Positions 16,732 to 25,966 of a DNA stretch of 37,859 nt are shown one piece after another. The notes beneath the pieces are model-generated. The model did no database searches and had not been told where the DNA came from. It saw only the letters and a list, made by a program, of their open reading frames with translations. The stretch is from Alphaproteobacteria bacterium (lineage in GTDB: Bacteria; Pseudomonadota; Alphaproteobacteria; Rhodobacterales; Rhodobacteraceae): the NCBI GenBank assembly GCA_030424645.1, contig JAUHWP010000018.1, forward strand, positions 1 through 37,859. Direction: 5' to 3'. The position numbers were made by a program, and so were the translations under genes. Position 1 is the stretch's first letter; each line of letters begins with the position of its first letter.

Positions 16732-17493
16732 ATGCGCTGGTTGACCCGCCGAAACCGAAACAAGCCCGTCATGGGCACGGCTGCCGTCGATACACCTGTG
16801 CAGCCGGACGGGTCGTTCTGCGTGATTGGCGATATTCATGGACGCATGGACCTGTTGTCCGGTGCCCTTGCGCGGATCGCGGCAGATTGTCCGGGTCGGC
16901 CTGTCGTCTTTGTCGGCGATTACATTGATCGCGGGCCTGACAGCGCTGAGGTGCTGCGCAAGCTCTTTGCCCTTCACTCTGCCGATCCGGGCAGGTTTGT
17001 CTGCCTGATGGGCAACCACGAAGACATGATGCTGGGGTTTCTGGACGATACATTACGCGACCCTCGTATCTGGTTGCAAAACGGGGCTGAGGCGACGCTG
17101 CGAAGCTTCGGGGTGTCCTGTCCTTCCGGTGCGACCGCGGCGAAGGGGATCGGGCAGACACGTGCCGGGCTGGCACATGCGATGGGAAACGATCTTGTGG
17201 CGTGGCTGCGTGCGCGGCCATTGGCCTGGCAGTCCGGCAATGTCTGGGTGACACATGCAGGCGCGGACCCTCTTGTCGACATGGGCCGGCAGGATCGCGC
17301 CGCGCTGCTTTGGGGGCACCCCGATTTCCGCAGGATAAGGCGGTCCGACGGTCGATGGGTCGTGCATGGGCATACCATTGTGCCACGGGTTCAGATCGCT
17401 GACGGGCGCGTCGCCATCGACACCGGTGCCTATCGCACCGGGCGGCTGTCAGTTGTGCACATATCGGGTGATGGTATAGATATCCTGGCCTGA
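16732..17493 (+). CDS. PPP-family metallophosphatase (serine/threonine phosphatase-like)
   Basis: This 253-residue protein has every metal-binding block of the PPP phosphoesterases: GDIHG (33-37), GDYIDRG (62-68), GNHED (94-98), THAG and HGHT. Bacterial members include PrpA/PrpB-type protein phosphatases and ApaH-like Np4N hydrolases; the small size favours the bacterial PrpA-like group. It presumably acts in the cytoplasm with two metal ions. ATG at 16732 is preferred because GGAAGG lies about 11 bases upstream and the N-terminus before GDIHG is then of moderate length; ATG 16687 is an alternative. No kinase or obvious partner is adjacent. Confidence 0.87.
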   Translation: MRWLTRRNRNKPVMGTAAVDTPVQPDGSFCVIGDIHGRMDLLSGALARIAADCPGRPVVFVGDYIDRGPDSAEVLRKLFALHSADPGRFVCLMGNHEDMMLGFLDDTLRDPRIWLQNGAEATLRSFGVSCPSGATAAKGIGQTRAGLAHAMGNDLVAWLRARPLAWQSGNVWVTHAGADPLVDMGRQDRAALLWGHPDFRRIRRSDGRWVVHGHTIVPRVQIADGRVAIDTGAYRTGRLSVVHISGDGIDILA

Positions 17494-17623
17494 TCACGGG
17501 CCGGATTGCGACGATTTTTCCGCGCCTTCGTGGCGAATTGGGTTGATGCGGGTGGTGGGTGTGACAACATCCGGTTGCAACATCCCCCAGGCGCACGCCC
17601 CAGGACGAACCGCAAGAAGACCC

Positions 17624-18355
17624 ATGAGCCCTGACCAAGACAACGCCAGCCGCACGCCGATCTACCGGATGGAGGAACTGACCAAGACCTACCGGACCGA
17701 GGCGGTCGAGGTGCACGCCTTGCGTGGCGTCACTGCCGAGCTTCCGGCAGGCGAGATCATCGTGCTTCTGGGGGCCTCGGGGTCGGGCAAATCCACGCTT
17801 CTGAATATTCTGGGCGGGCTGGACACCGCCACATCGGGCAAGGCGTGGTTTCGCGAACAGGAGCTGACCACCAGGTCCGACCGCGAGCTGACCCGCTATC
17901 GGCGCGACCACGTGGGGTTCGTGTTCCAGTTCTATAATCTTGTCCCGTCGCTGACCGCGCGGGAAAACGTGGCGCTCGTGACCGAGATTTCGACCCATCC
18001 CATGCCGCCCGAAGAGGCGCTGGAACGTGTCGGCCTTGGCCACCGCATGGATCATTTCCCGGCCGAGATGTCAGGGGGCGAACAGCAACGGGTCGCCATT
18101 GCCCGCGCCATCGCAAAACGACCCGAGGTCCTGTTGTGCGACGAACCGACCGGCGCGCTGGACAGCAAGACCGGTGTTCAGGTGCTGGAAGCGCTGCACA
18201 AGATCAACACCGAGCTTGGCACTTCGACGCTGGTGATCACGCACAACGCGGGCATTCAGGCGATGGCGCACCGGGTTGTATTCTTCGCGGACGGCACCAT
18301 CACCGAGATTCGCCAGAACGCCGACCGGATCGAACCGACCGAGATCGTGTGGTAG
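17624..18355 (+). CDS. ABC exporter ATP-binding protein (MacB/LolD type)
   Basis: This 243-residue ATPase has Walker [10 protein letters not shown], the typical LolD/MacB stretch [20 protein letters not shown], signature [15 protein letters not shown], Walker [13 protein letters not shown] and the switch His in VITHNAG. This group powers mechanotransmission-type exporters rather than importers. ATG 17624 follows a weak AAGAAG. The permease gene starts two bases after the stop, and a membrane fusion gene follows. The three make a tripartite exporter of the MacAB or DevBCA kind. The substrate is unknown. Confidence 0.92.
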   Translation: MSPDQDNASRTPIYRMEELTKTYRTEAVEVHALRGVTAELPAGEIIVLLGASGSGKSTLLNILGGLDTATSGKAWFREQELTTRSDRELTRYRRDHVGFVFQFYNLVPSLTARENVALVTEISTHPMPPEEALERVGLGHRMDHFPAEMSGGEQQRVAIARAIAKRPEVLLCDEPTGALDSKTGVQVLEALHKINTELGTSTLVITHNAGIQAMAHRVVFFADGTITEIRQNADRIEPTEIVW

Positions 18356-18357
18356 CC

Positions 18358-20721
18358 ATGCGGGTTCTGGATCGAAAACTGCTTCGCGATCTCAGGCGGC
18401 TTTGGACACAAAGCCTGGCCATCTCGGCGGTGCTGGCGGTCGGGGTCATGATCATGGTCATGTCCAACGGTGCCGAACGCAGCCTGCGTGAAACCCGCGA
18501 TACCTTTTACGAACGCAATCGGTTCGGCGACCTGTTCGCCAGCGCCTCGCGCGCGCCGAACGCGCTGGCGGCGGATATCCTGTCGATTGATGGTGTAACC
18601 CGGGTGGACACGCGCATTTCCGATTTCGCCATTCTGGACATTGCGGATATGTCGGAACCCGCTGTGGGGCAGGTCTTGTCACTGCCGGCATCGGGCCTGC
18701 CTGCGATGAACATCCCGACCATCACCAAGGGCCGTATGCCGGAACCCGGACGGCGCGACGAGGTGTTGGTGAACCAGAATTTCGCGGATGCGCACGGGTT
18801 TTCGCCGGGGGACCGGTTCGGTGTCACCTTGAACGGGCAGAAGCGGGACCTGATAATCACCGGCACCGCGCTCAGCCCCGAGTTCATTTACACGATCGGC
18901 CCGAATTCGATCATGCCCGACGACCGGCGTTTCGGCATCCTGTGGATGGCCGAGGATGTTCTGGGCGCGGCCTTCAACCTGACCGGGGCGTTCAACGCGG
19001 TGTCGGTTCAACTGGATCGCGATGCCGACCCGGACGCCGTGACCGATACGCTGGACAAGGTGCTGAAGCCCTATGGCGGCACCGGGGCCTATCCGCGCAA
19101 GGACCAGATCTCGAACGCCTTTCTGGATGGCGAGTTGACGCAACTGGGCGTCATGGCCGAAGTCGTGCCGCCAATCTTCCTTGTGATCTCGGCCTTTCTT
19201 GTGAACATGGTGCTGGGGCGGCTGATCGCGTTGGAACGTGAACAGATCGGGCTTCTGAAGGCGCTGGGCTATCACCGGGCCGAGATCAGCTGGCATTACA
19301 TCAAGCTGGCGCTGGTGATCGGCTGTGTCGGCGTGGCGCTTGGCTGGGGGTTCGGTATGCTGGCCAGCCACGGCATGGCCCAGCTTTATGCCGAGTTCTT
19401 TCATTTTCCCTATCTGGTCTTTGTGCAGTATCCGTCGGTCTATGCCATCTCTGCCGGGGCGGGGCTTCTGGCGGCGGGGCTTGGCGCGATCAGCGCGGTG
19501 CGGCGGGTGGTCGGGCTAAGCCCCGCGGTGGCCATGGCGCCGCCTGCGCCGACTCGGTTTCGTCGCGGATTGCTGGACCACCTGATAGTGTGGTTGAAAC
19601 CGCGCCAGCCCACGATGATGATCCTGCGCGCCATCGGCCGCTGGCCGGTCAGGGCCGGGCTGACGACACTTGGGATCGCAACATCAGCCTCGGTCATGAT
19701 TGCCGCATTGTTCATGTTCGACGCGATGGACGAGCTTTTGGATGTGAGCTTTGTCCAGATCAACCGGCAGGATGCGATCGTGCAATTTGCCGCGCAACGG
19801 TCCGAAGACGTGCTGGAAGATGTGGCCAACCTGCCCGGCGTCATGGCCGCCGAGGGCGTATGGGCCATGCCCGCGCGGCTGACCAACGGGCATCTGACCC
19901 GGCGCATCGCAATCGAAGGACGTCGGCCCGAGGACAGCCTGTCCCGGGTCTTTGACACGGAAACAAACCTGCTGGTGCGCCCCGAGCACGGCATCGTCCT
20001 GGCCCGCCGTCTTGCCGATCATCTGAACGTCGGGGTCGGGGACGAATTGACGGTCGAGTTTCTGACGATCCCGGACAGTCAGCACAGGCTGACGGTCACG
20101 GGGCTGGCCGGGCAGTATTTCGGGCTGGGTGCCTATATGAATGCCGAAACCCTGGCGCGTCTTGTGGATCGGCCGGTGCAGGTCACACAAGCCAATCTGC
20201 TGATTGACGCCGCGCAGGAGGACAGGCTTTTCGAAACCATCAAAGCGGCACCGGCGGTGGCCGGGCTGACCTTGCTTTCTCAGGTGCGACAATCCTTTAA
20301 CGATACGATTGCCCAGAATGCGGGCATGACCACCACGATCAACTCGTTCCTCGCGGCGCTGATTGCCATCGGTGTGGTCTATAACTCGGCCCGTATCCAA
20401 CTGTCCGAGCGGGCGCGCGAACTGGCCAGCCTGCGCATCCTCGGGTTCACCCGGGGCGAGGTCAGTTATATCCTGCTGGGCGAGCTTTTCCTGCTGACCG
20501 CCGCTGCGATCCCCCTGGGTCTGGTGATCGGTCGGCTTCTGGCCGGGGCGATGGTGGCGAGTTTCGACAGCGATCTGTATTCCATCCCGCTGGTGGTGTC
20601 GCGGGGCACCTATATGTGGGCGGCGGGTGTGGTGGCCGTGGCATCGGTCGTGTCGGCGATGATCGTGCGGCGGCGGATCGACCGGATGGATCTGGTCGCC
20701 GTCATGAAGACAAGGGAGTAA
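18358..20721 (+). CDS. ABC exporter permease with two FtsX-type domains
   Basis: This 787-residue membrane protein has an N-terminal span (about residues 19-36) followed by a large periplasmic domain. Three spans follow near 260-385 (VPPIFLVISAFLVNMVLGRL and onward), then a second soluble domain and a C-terminal FtsX set (TTINSFLAALIAIGVVYNSA, LGELFLLTAAAIPLGLVIG). Duplicated FtsX modules of this size occur in DevC-like or lipoprotein-type exporters. The start at 18358 is chosen because the ATPase gene ends two bases before it; the frame is open further upstream but only as an overlap with the ATPase gene. The membrane fusion gene follows four bases after its stop. Confidence 0.9.
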   Translation: MRVLDRKLLRDLRRLWTQSLAISAVLAVGVMIMVMSNGAERSLRETRDTFYERNRFGDLFASASRAPNALAADILSIDGVTRVDTRISDFAILDIADMSEPAVGQVLSLPASGLPAMNIPTITKGRMPEPGRRDEVLVNQNFADAHGFSPGDRFGVTLNGQKRDLIITGTALSPEFIYTIGPNSIMPDDRRFGILWMAEDVLGAAFNLTGAFNAVSVQLDRDADPDAVTDTLDKVLKPYGGTGAYPRKDQISNAFLDGELTQLGVMAEVVPPIFLVISAFLVNMVLGRLIALEREQIGLLKALGYHRAEISWHYIKLALVIGCVGVALGWGFGMLASHGMAQLYAEFFHFPYLVFVQYPSVYAISAGAGLLAAGLGAISAVRRVVGLSPAVAMAPPAPTRFRRGLLDHLIVWLKPRQPTMMILRAIGRWPVRAGLTTLGIATSASVMIAALFMFDAMDELLDVSFVQINRQDAIVQFAAQRSEDVLEDVANLPGVMAAEGVWAMPARLTNGHLTRRIAIEGRRPEDSLSRVFDTETNLLVRPEHGIVLARRLADHLNVGVGDELTVEFLTIPDSQHRLTVTGLAGQYFGLGAYMNAETLARLVDRPVQVTQANLLIDAAQEDRLFETIKAAPAVAGLTLLSQVRQSFNDTIAQNAGMTTTINSFLAALIAIGVVYNSARIQLSERARELASLRILGFTRGEVSYILLGELFLLTAAAIPLGLVIGRLLAGAMVASFDSDLYSIPLVVSRGTYMWAAGVVAVASVVSAMIVRRRIDRMDLVAVMKTRE

Positions 20722-20725
20722 CCGG

Positions 20726-21940
20726 ATGAGCTGGAACATGCGCAACACGATATTGGCCGGGGTGGCCGTGGTCGCGGTGGCGGGCTTTGCCTATGTCGCG
20801 ACCAAACCGGAACCCGTTCCGGTCGATATTGCCACCATCGCGCAGGGACCGATCGAGGTGACGGTCAATGCCGAAGGGCGCACGCGCGTGCGTGATGTTT
20901 ACGACGTGTCCGCGCCCGTCGCGGGGCAGCTGGCGCGCAGCCCGGTGGCAATCGGGGACATGGTGACGGCGGGCGAAACCATCGTGGCCCGAATCGCACC
21001 GGGCGATCCGGCGTTTCTGGACGTGCGCTCGCGGGCGCAGGCCGAAGCGGCGGTGGCGCAGGCCACGGCAGCGGTATCGGTGGCAGAAGCGCAGATTTCA
21101 ATGGCCGAGGCTGACCTTGCCCACGCACAGACCATCCTGAACCGTCTGCACGACCTGCATTCGCGCGGCACCATCCCGCAGGCACAGCTTGAGGATGCCG
21201 AACTGGGGGTCGACGTGGCGGCGGCACAGCTGGACAGTGCGCACGCGGCCTATGACATGCGGGTGGCCGAGCTTGCCGCGCAGAAGGCCACGCTGATCGA
21301 ACCGCGCGATCAGGACACCGCCGGTCAGGGTGACGCCTGCTGCATCGACGTGAAAGCGCCGGTGTCAGGCAAGGTTCTGACCGTGGTCAATGAAAGTGCC
21401 CGCCCGGTTCTGTCAGGCGCGCCGATCCTGTCCATCGGTGAAACTGATGATCTTGAGATCACGGCGGAAATCCTGTCCACCGATGCCGTGCGCCTGTCGC
21501 CCGGTGCCGTGGCCTATGTCGACAGGTGGGGCGGTGACGGTGCACTGGAGGCGCGCGTTCGGGTGATCGAACCCGCAGGGTTCACCAAGGTATCCGCCCT
21601 TGGCATCGAAGAACAGCGCGTGCGCGTCGTGCTGGACCTTCTGACCCCCAAGGAAGACCGCGCCGCGCTGGGCCATGGGTTCCGCACCTTTCTGCGGATC
21701 GTCGAATGGCAGGGCGAGGGGGTGATCGTGCCCCTGTCGGCGCTGTTCCGCGATGGCACGGACTGGGCGGTCTTTGTTGTCGAAGGGGACTATGTGGCCT
21801 TGCGCAAGGTCGAGCTGGGGCAGCGCAACAGCGACGAGGCGGTGGCGTTGTCCGGTCTTGCCGAAGGCGAACAGGTTGTCACCCATCCGGGCGACCGCGT
21901 GGCGGACGGGGTGCTGGTGGTGGATCGCACCACGCTTTAG
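20726..21940 (+). CDS. periplasmic adaptor of ABC exporter (HlyD/MacA-like membrane fusion protein)
   Basis: This 404-residue protein has a single N-terminal span (about 8-26). The lipoyl-like halves are VSAPVAGQLARSPVAIGDMV and VKAPVSGKVLTVVNES, separated by an alanine-rich coiled-coil hairpin (about 90-195). A beta-barrel and a membrane-proximal region complete the adaptor. An unusual DACCID sits just before the second half-motif. GGGAG precedes the ATG by about 8 bases. It completes the ATPase-permease-adaptor operon; an outer membrane channel must come from elsewhere. Confidence 0.9.
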   Translation: MSWNMRNTILAGVAVVAVAGFAYVATKPEPVPVDIATIAQGPIEVTVNAEGRTRVRDVYDVSAPVAGQLARSPVAIGDMVTAGETIVARIAPGDPAFLDVRSRAQAEAAVAQATAAVSVAEAQISMAEADLAHAQTILNRLHDLHSRGTIPQAQLEDAELGVDVAAAQLDSAHAAYDMRVAELAAQKATLIEPRDQDTAGQGDACCIDVKAPVSGKVLTVVNESARPVLSGAPILSIGETDDLEITAEILSTDAVRLSPGAVAYVDRWGGDGALEARVRVIEPAGFTKVSALGIEEQRVRVVLDLLTPKEDRAALGHGFRTFLRIVEWQGEGVIVPLSALFRDGTDWAVFVVEGDYVALRKVELGQRNSDEAVALSGLAEGEQVVTHPGDRVADGVLVVDRTTL

Positions 21941-22135
21941 GCTTCGACACCCAAATTCCGTTTGACAGGACAGCCCCCTTTCACCAAAGATCGCGCCATC
22001 CGCAGCGATGGCGTCGCTGCCCTGCGCCTTGGCCCAGCCGCCAGCGCAAGGTCCGGAGATCAACTGCCCTGCACGCCGGGGAGTTTGGTTGGCCGGGCAC
22101 ACATGCTTCGGCCTCGGAATACGGAGACCTGAGAT

Positions 22136-23344
22136 ATGTCACGCACCCAGTTTTTTGTTTGTGAGAACGGTGAGAAAGCCCCGCTGCCCTTTTCGAACGC
22201 CGAATACGAGCACCGGTTGAAGACCCTGCGCGGGATCATGGCGGACCGCGGGGTCGAGGCGGTTCTGTTCACCTCGATGCACAACATCGCCTATTATTCG
22301 GGCTTTTTGTACTGCTCGTTCGGACGGCCCTATGGCTGTGTGGTGACGGCGGATCGCTGCACCACCGTGTCGGCCAATATCGACGCGGGCCAGCCCTGGC
22401 GGCGCAGCTTCGGCGACAACGTCATCTATACGGACTGGGAGCGGAACAACTACTGGCGCGCGGTTAAAGACGTTATGGGCGAGGCCAAATCCGTTGGGAT
22501 CGAAGGGGATCACCTGACGCTATCCCAACGGGCGCTGGCCGAGGAATTTCTGGCCGGTGCCAGTTTCACCGATATTGCCCCGGATGCGATGACGGCACGG
22601 ATGGTGAAATCCGCCGAGGAAATCGCCCTGATCCGCGAAGGGGCACGAATTGCCGACCATGGAGGTGCCGCCATTCGCGATGCCATCCGCGTCGGTGCGC
22701 GGGAAATCGACATCGCCATGGCTGGGCGTGACGCGATGGAGGAAGAAATCGCCCGTGCCCATCCCGACAGCGAAATCCGCGACAGTTGGGTCTGGTTCCA
22801 GTCCGGCATCAACACCGATGGCGCCCACAACCCGGTGACGACGCGCAAACTGGAAGCCGGCGACATCCTGTCCTTGAACACATTCCCGATGATCTCGGGC
22901 TACTACACCGCGTTGGAACGCACCCTGTTCATCGGTGACCCCGACAAGGATAGCCTGCGCATCTGGGAAGCCAATGTCGCTGCGCACGAGCTGGGCATTT
23001 CGCTGATCAAACCCGGTGCGACCTGCTCGGGCATCACGGCCGAGATCAACCGCTTCTTCGAAAGCGAAGGGCTGCTGCAATACCGATCGTTCGGGTATGG
23101 GCACAGTTTCGGGGTGCTGTCGCACTACTATGGCCGCGAAGCCGGGCTGGAATTGCGCGAAGATATCGACACCGTGTTGGAGCCTGGAATGGTCGTGTCC
23201 ATGGAACCCATGCTGTTCCTGCCCGAAGGCACAGCGGGTGCCGGCGGCTATCGCGAGCACGATATTCTTGTTGTAGGCGAAACGGACGCCGAGAACATTA
23301 CCGGCTTCCCCTATGGTCCCGATCACAACATTGTGTCGGCATGA
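22136..23344 (+). CDS. creatinase (creatine amidinohydrolase)
   Basis: This 402-residue enzyme has the pita-bread (M24 peptidase-like) fold and hydrolyses creatine to sarcosine and urea. It matches the well-studied Pseudomonas creatinase closely along its whole length. Examples are NYYS-like NIAYYSGFLYCSFGRPYG, NIDAGQPWRR, the block SGINTDGAHNPVTTRK with catalytic His231, YYTALERTLF, YGHSFGVLSHYYGREAGLEL and VVSMEPM. The length is typical (about 400). Unlike M24 peptidases, creatinase needs no metal. The ATG has GGAG 9 bases upstream. A PotABCD-like ABC operon follows in the same direction after 180 bases. No sarcosine oxidase or urease genes are present in the window. Confidence 0.92.
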   Translation: MSRTQFFVCENGEKAPLPFSNAEYEHRLKTLRGIMADRGVEAVLFTSMHNIAYYSGFLYCSFGRPYGCVVTADRCTTVSANIDAGQPWRRSFGDNVIYTDWERNNYWRAVKDVMGEAKSVGIEGDHLTLSQRALAEEFLAGASFTDIAPDAMTARMVKSAEEIALIREGARIADHGGAAIRDAIRVGAREIDIAMAGRDAMEEEIARAHPDSEIRDSWVWFQSGINTDGAHNPVTTRKLEAGDILSLNTFPMISGYYTALERTLFIGDPDKDSLRIWEANVAAHELGISLIKPGATCSGITAEINRFFESEGLLQYRSFGYGHSFGVLSHYYGREAGLELREDIDTVLEPGMVVSMEPMLFLPEGTAGAGGYREHDILVVGETDAENITGFPYGPDHNIVSA

Positions 23345-23407
23345 CGCGAAATTCGCATAATGCGTCGGGTTCGGGTGGAGCCTGCGACACAATAATATAG
23401 AAACTGC

Positions 23408-23438
23408 GGTTGTTGCGATCAATAATTTCGCAACAACC
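23408..23438. promoter_or_regulatory. 11-bp perfect inverted repeat between creatinase and ABC operon
   Basis: GGTTGTTGCGA (23408-23418) and TCGCAACAACC (23428-23438) flank an AT-rich 9-base spacer, about 85 bases before the ABC ATPase start. No T tract follows, and the spacing of half-sites is about two helical turns. This suits an operator for the transporter operon better than a terminator, though it can also fold as RNA. The regulator is not identified. Confidence 0.55.
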
Positions 23439-23524
23439 TGCGGATTTGCTGTTGATATTCACGTAAGGTTCGTGTTGGCTTATGCCCAACAAACGAAAAG
23501 AAAAATATAGACCAGGGGGGTCAC

Positions 23525-24625
23525 TTGGCTGATGCAGCTTCCAACGACGGCTTCGTCGTTTTCGATCGTGTCCAGAAAAGCTATGATGGGGAAACACTGG
23601 TTGTCAAAGACCTGAACCTCTCAATCGCACGGGGCGAATTTCTTACGATGCTTGGGCCATCGGGGTCCGGCAAGACAACATGCCTGATGATGCTGGCCGG
23701 TTTTGAAACGGCAACCCACGGCGATATCCGCCTTGATGGCCAGCCGATCAACAACATCCCACCTCACAAGCGTGGCATCGGGATGGTCTTTCAGAACTAC
23801 GCGCTTTTCCCTCACATGACCGTTGCAGAAAACCTCGCCTTCCCGCTGGAAGTGCGAAAGATCGGCAAGTCCGAGCGCGAGGCGAAAGTCAAACGCGCGC
23901 TGGATATGGTGCAGATGGGGGCGTTCGGCGGACGCCGGCCCGCGCAATTGTCCGGCGGGCAGCAACAGCGGATCGCCTTGGCCCGCGCGCTGGTGTTCGA
24001 ACCCGAGCTGGTCTTGATGGACGAACCGCTGGGCGCGTTGGACAAGCAATTGCGCGAGCATATGCAGTTCGAGATTACCCGCCTGGCGCACGATCTGGGC
24101 ATCACCACCGTTTACGTGACGCACGACCAGACCGAAGCGCTGACCATGTCCGACAACGTGGCGGTCTTCGACGATGGCCGCATTCAGCAGCTGGCGCCGC
24201 CCGATTTGCTGTATGAGAAGCCGGAAAACAGCTTTGTGGCGCAATTCATCGGCGAAAACAACACCTTGGAGGGTGTCGTGACCGAGATGAAGGGCGACAC
24301 CTGCATCGTCAAGCTGGATGATGGCGAGGTGATCGACGCGACGCCGATCAATGTCAGCAATGTGGGCGACCGCACCCTTGTTTCGATCCGCCCAGAGCGC
24401 GTCGAATACAACAAGGATCGCTTGCAGCAGGGGGTTCACACCCTGAAAGCCGAAGTGCTGGAGTTCATTTACATGGGCGACATCTTCCGCACGCGTCTGC
24501 GGGTGGCGGGCAATGACGAGTTCATCATCAAGACCCGGAACGCCCCGGATGTCGAACGGCTGACCCCCGGTCAACAGATCGAGATCGGCTGGCTGCCTGC
24601 CGACTGTCGCGCACTGGACACCTGA
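23525..24625 (+). CDS. ABC importer ATP-binding protein, PotA-like
   Basis: This 366-residue ATPase of the spermidine/putrescine (CUT1/POPT) group has Walker A GPSGSGKTT (44-52), the segment MVFQNYALFPHMTVAENLAFPL, signature LSGGQQQRIALARAL, Walker B VLMDEPLGALD and the switch His in VTHDQTEAL. A C-terminal TOBE/OB regulatory domain spans about 245-366. The start is TTG at 23525, just downstream of AGGGGGG; no in-frame ATG lies near. It is the first gene of an ATPase, binding protein, permease, permease operon. The sequence group alone suggests polyamine-like cargo; the neighbour suggests creatine. Confidence 0.92.
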   Translation: MADAASNDGFVVFDRVQKSYDGETLVVKDLNLSIARGEFLTMLGPSGSGKTTCLMMLAGFETATHGDIRLDGQPINNIPPHKRGIGMVFQNYALFPHMTVAENLAFPLEVRKIGKSEREAKVKRALDMVQMGAFGGRRPAQLSGGQQQRIALARALVFEPELVLMDEPLGALDKQLREHMQFEITRLAHDLGITTVYVTHDQTEALTMSDNVAVFDDGRIQQLAPPDLLYEKPENSFVAQFIGENNTLEGVVTEMKGDTCIVKLDDGEVIDATPINVSNVGDRTLVSIRPERVEYNKDRLQQGVHTLKAEVLEFIYMGDIFRTRLRVAGNDEFIIKTRNAPDVERLTPGQQIEIGWLPADCRALDT

Positions 24626-24736
24626 TACGCTGTGCTTCGGGGCCGTGATGGCTCCGGGCATCCTAGCCAGGGGTTCGTCATGTACCCGTTCATGCGAACC
24701 CGACCAATCAAACGGGAAAACTAGGGAGAATAAAGT

Positions 24737-25843
24737 ATGAAACTTGTGAAGACTCTTTTGGCCAGTTCTGCCCTGACCGTCGCCGCCGGTGCGGTCTCGG
24801 CCCAGGATATGGCCAACGAGCTGACTCTCGTTTCTTGGGGTGGCGCTTACCAAGCCAGCCAGGTCAAAGCTTATGTAGAGCCTTATCTGGAAATGCACCC
24901 CGAGGTCAGCGTGACGTGGGACGAAAGCTCGGCGGAAGCCGTGGCAAAACTGCGTGCGATGAACGAAGCCGGCAATGTGACCTGGGATCTGGTTGACGCT
25001 GTTGCGTCGGATTCCATGCGCCTGTGCGACGAAGGTCTGGCGGAAGAGCTGAACCACGATGAAATCCTCGCAGCCGCACCCGACGGGACGTCGGCCACCG
25101 AAGATTTCGGCGAATTGCTGGTATCTGACTGCTTCGTGCCGCAGATCGTGTATTCGACCACCTTCGGCTATCGCACCGATATGGTGGGCGATACCCCGCC
25201 GTCCTCGGTCTGCGATATCTTCGACCTTGAGACATATCCGGGCAAGCGCGCCTTGCAAAAACGTCCGATCGACAACATGGAATGGGCGCTTTACTGCGAC
25301 GGCGTCGACAAGGATGCCCTGTATGACACGCTGGGCACCGATGAAGGGGTCGAGCGCGCATTGGCGAAACTGGACACCATCAAGGATCAGGTCGTCTGGT
25401 GGACCGCTGGCGCCGAAACCCCGCAGCTTCTGGCCGATGGCGAAGTCGTGATGGGCTCGACCTTCAACGGTCGTCTGTTCTCGGCGATTGCCGAACAGAA
25501 CCAGCCGATCGGGATGCTGTGGGACATGCAGTCCTTTGACCTTGACGGTTGGGTTGTTCCCGCCGGTCTGCCTGCGGACCGCCACGCGCGCGTCATGGAC
25601 TTCCTGAAGTTTGCGACCGACACGCAGCGTCTGGCCGATCAGGCCGCCTATATCTCGTACGGCCCGGCGCGTGCCTCCTCGGCTCCGCTGGTGGGTCTGC
25701 ATGCCGAACTGGGCATCGAGATGGCGCCGCACATGCCGACCGATCCCGCGAATGCCGGCAATGTTCATGTCTATGACTATGAATGGTGGGCCGATAACCG
25801 CGACGATCTGAACGCCAAGTTCGAAGCGTGGCTGGCCAAGTAA
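24737..25843 (+). CDS. periplasmic solute-binding protein, PotD-like
   Basis: This 368-residue protein has a signal peptide ending AVSAQ near residue 23. It has a PotD-type body with LTLVSWGGAYQASQVKAYVEPYLEMHP at the mature start, the block WDLVDAVASDSMRLCDEGL, IVYSTTFGYRTD, and FDLDGWVVPAG-like segments. Polyamine-binding members use acidic and aromatic residues to hold cationic amines, and several Trp and Asp residues occur at comparable places. Creatine, a guanidino zwitterion, is a plausible alternative ligand given the adjacent creatinase. ATG 24737 is preceded by GGGAGAA. A strong hairpin follows the stop. Confidence 0.88.
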   Translation: MKLVKTLLASSALTVAAGAVSAQDMANELTLVSWGGAYQASQVKAYVEPYLEMHPEVSVTWDESSAEAVAKLRAMNEAGNVTWDLVDAVASDSMRLCDEGLAEELNHDEILAAAPDGTSATEDFGELLVSDCFVPQIVYSTTFGYRTDMVGDTPPSSVCDIFDLETYPGKRALQKRPIDNMEWALYCDGVDKDALYDTLGTDEGVERALAKLDTIKDQVVWWTAGAETPQLLADGEVVMGSTFNGRLFSAIAEQNQPIGMLWDMQSFDLDGWVVPAGLPADRHARVMDFLKFATDTQRLADQAAYISYGPARASSAPLVGLHAELGIEMAPHMPTDPANAGNVHVYDYEWWADNRDDLNAKFEAWLAK

Positions 25844-25854
25844 TTCTGGCTGAC

Positions 25855-25878
25855 GGGAGGGGCCGCTCGGCCCCTCCC
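25855..25878 (+). terminator. intra-operon hairpin after the PotD-like gene
   Basis: GGGAGGGGCC (25855-25864) and GGCCCCTCCC (25869-25878) form a perfect 10-bp stem with a GCTC loop, 11 bases after the stop. It is followed by an A-rich stretch rather than T residues. As after siaP, it probably protects or partly terminates the binding-protein message ahead of the permease genes. Confidence 0.65.
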
Positions 25879-25966
25879 ACCCAAATAAAGTTTAGGCACG
25901 ATTTGTTTGTCACTTTGACTGAATCGAAACCGATAACGACAAGAAGCTTACGCTGACAGGGATGAC

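Noticed and set aside
23621-25768. 715-codon minus-strand open frame opposite the PotA- and PotD-like genes
   Set aside because: Composition is that of an antisense shadow, it covers two clear ABC genes, and no domain is recognisable.
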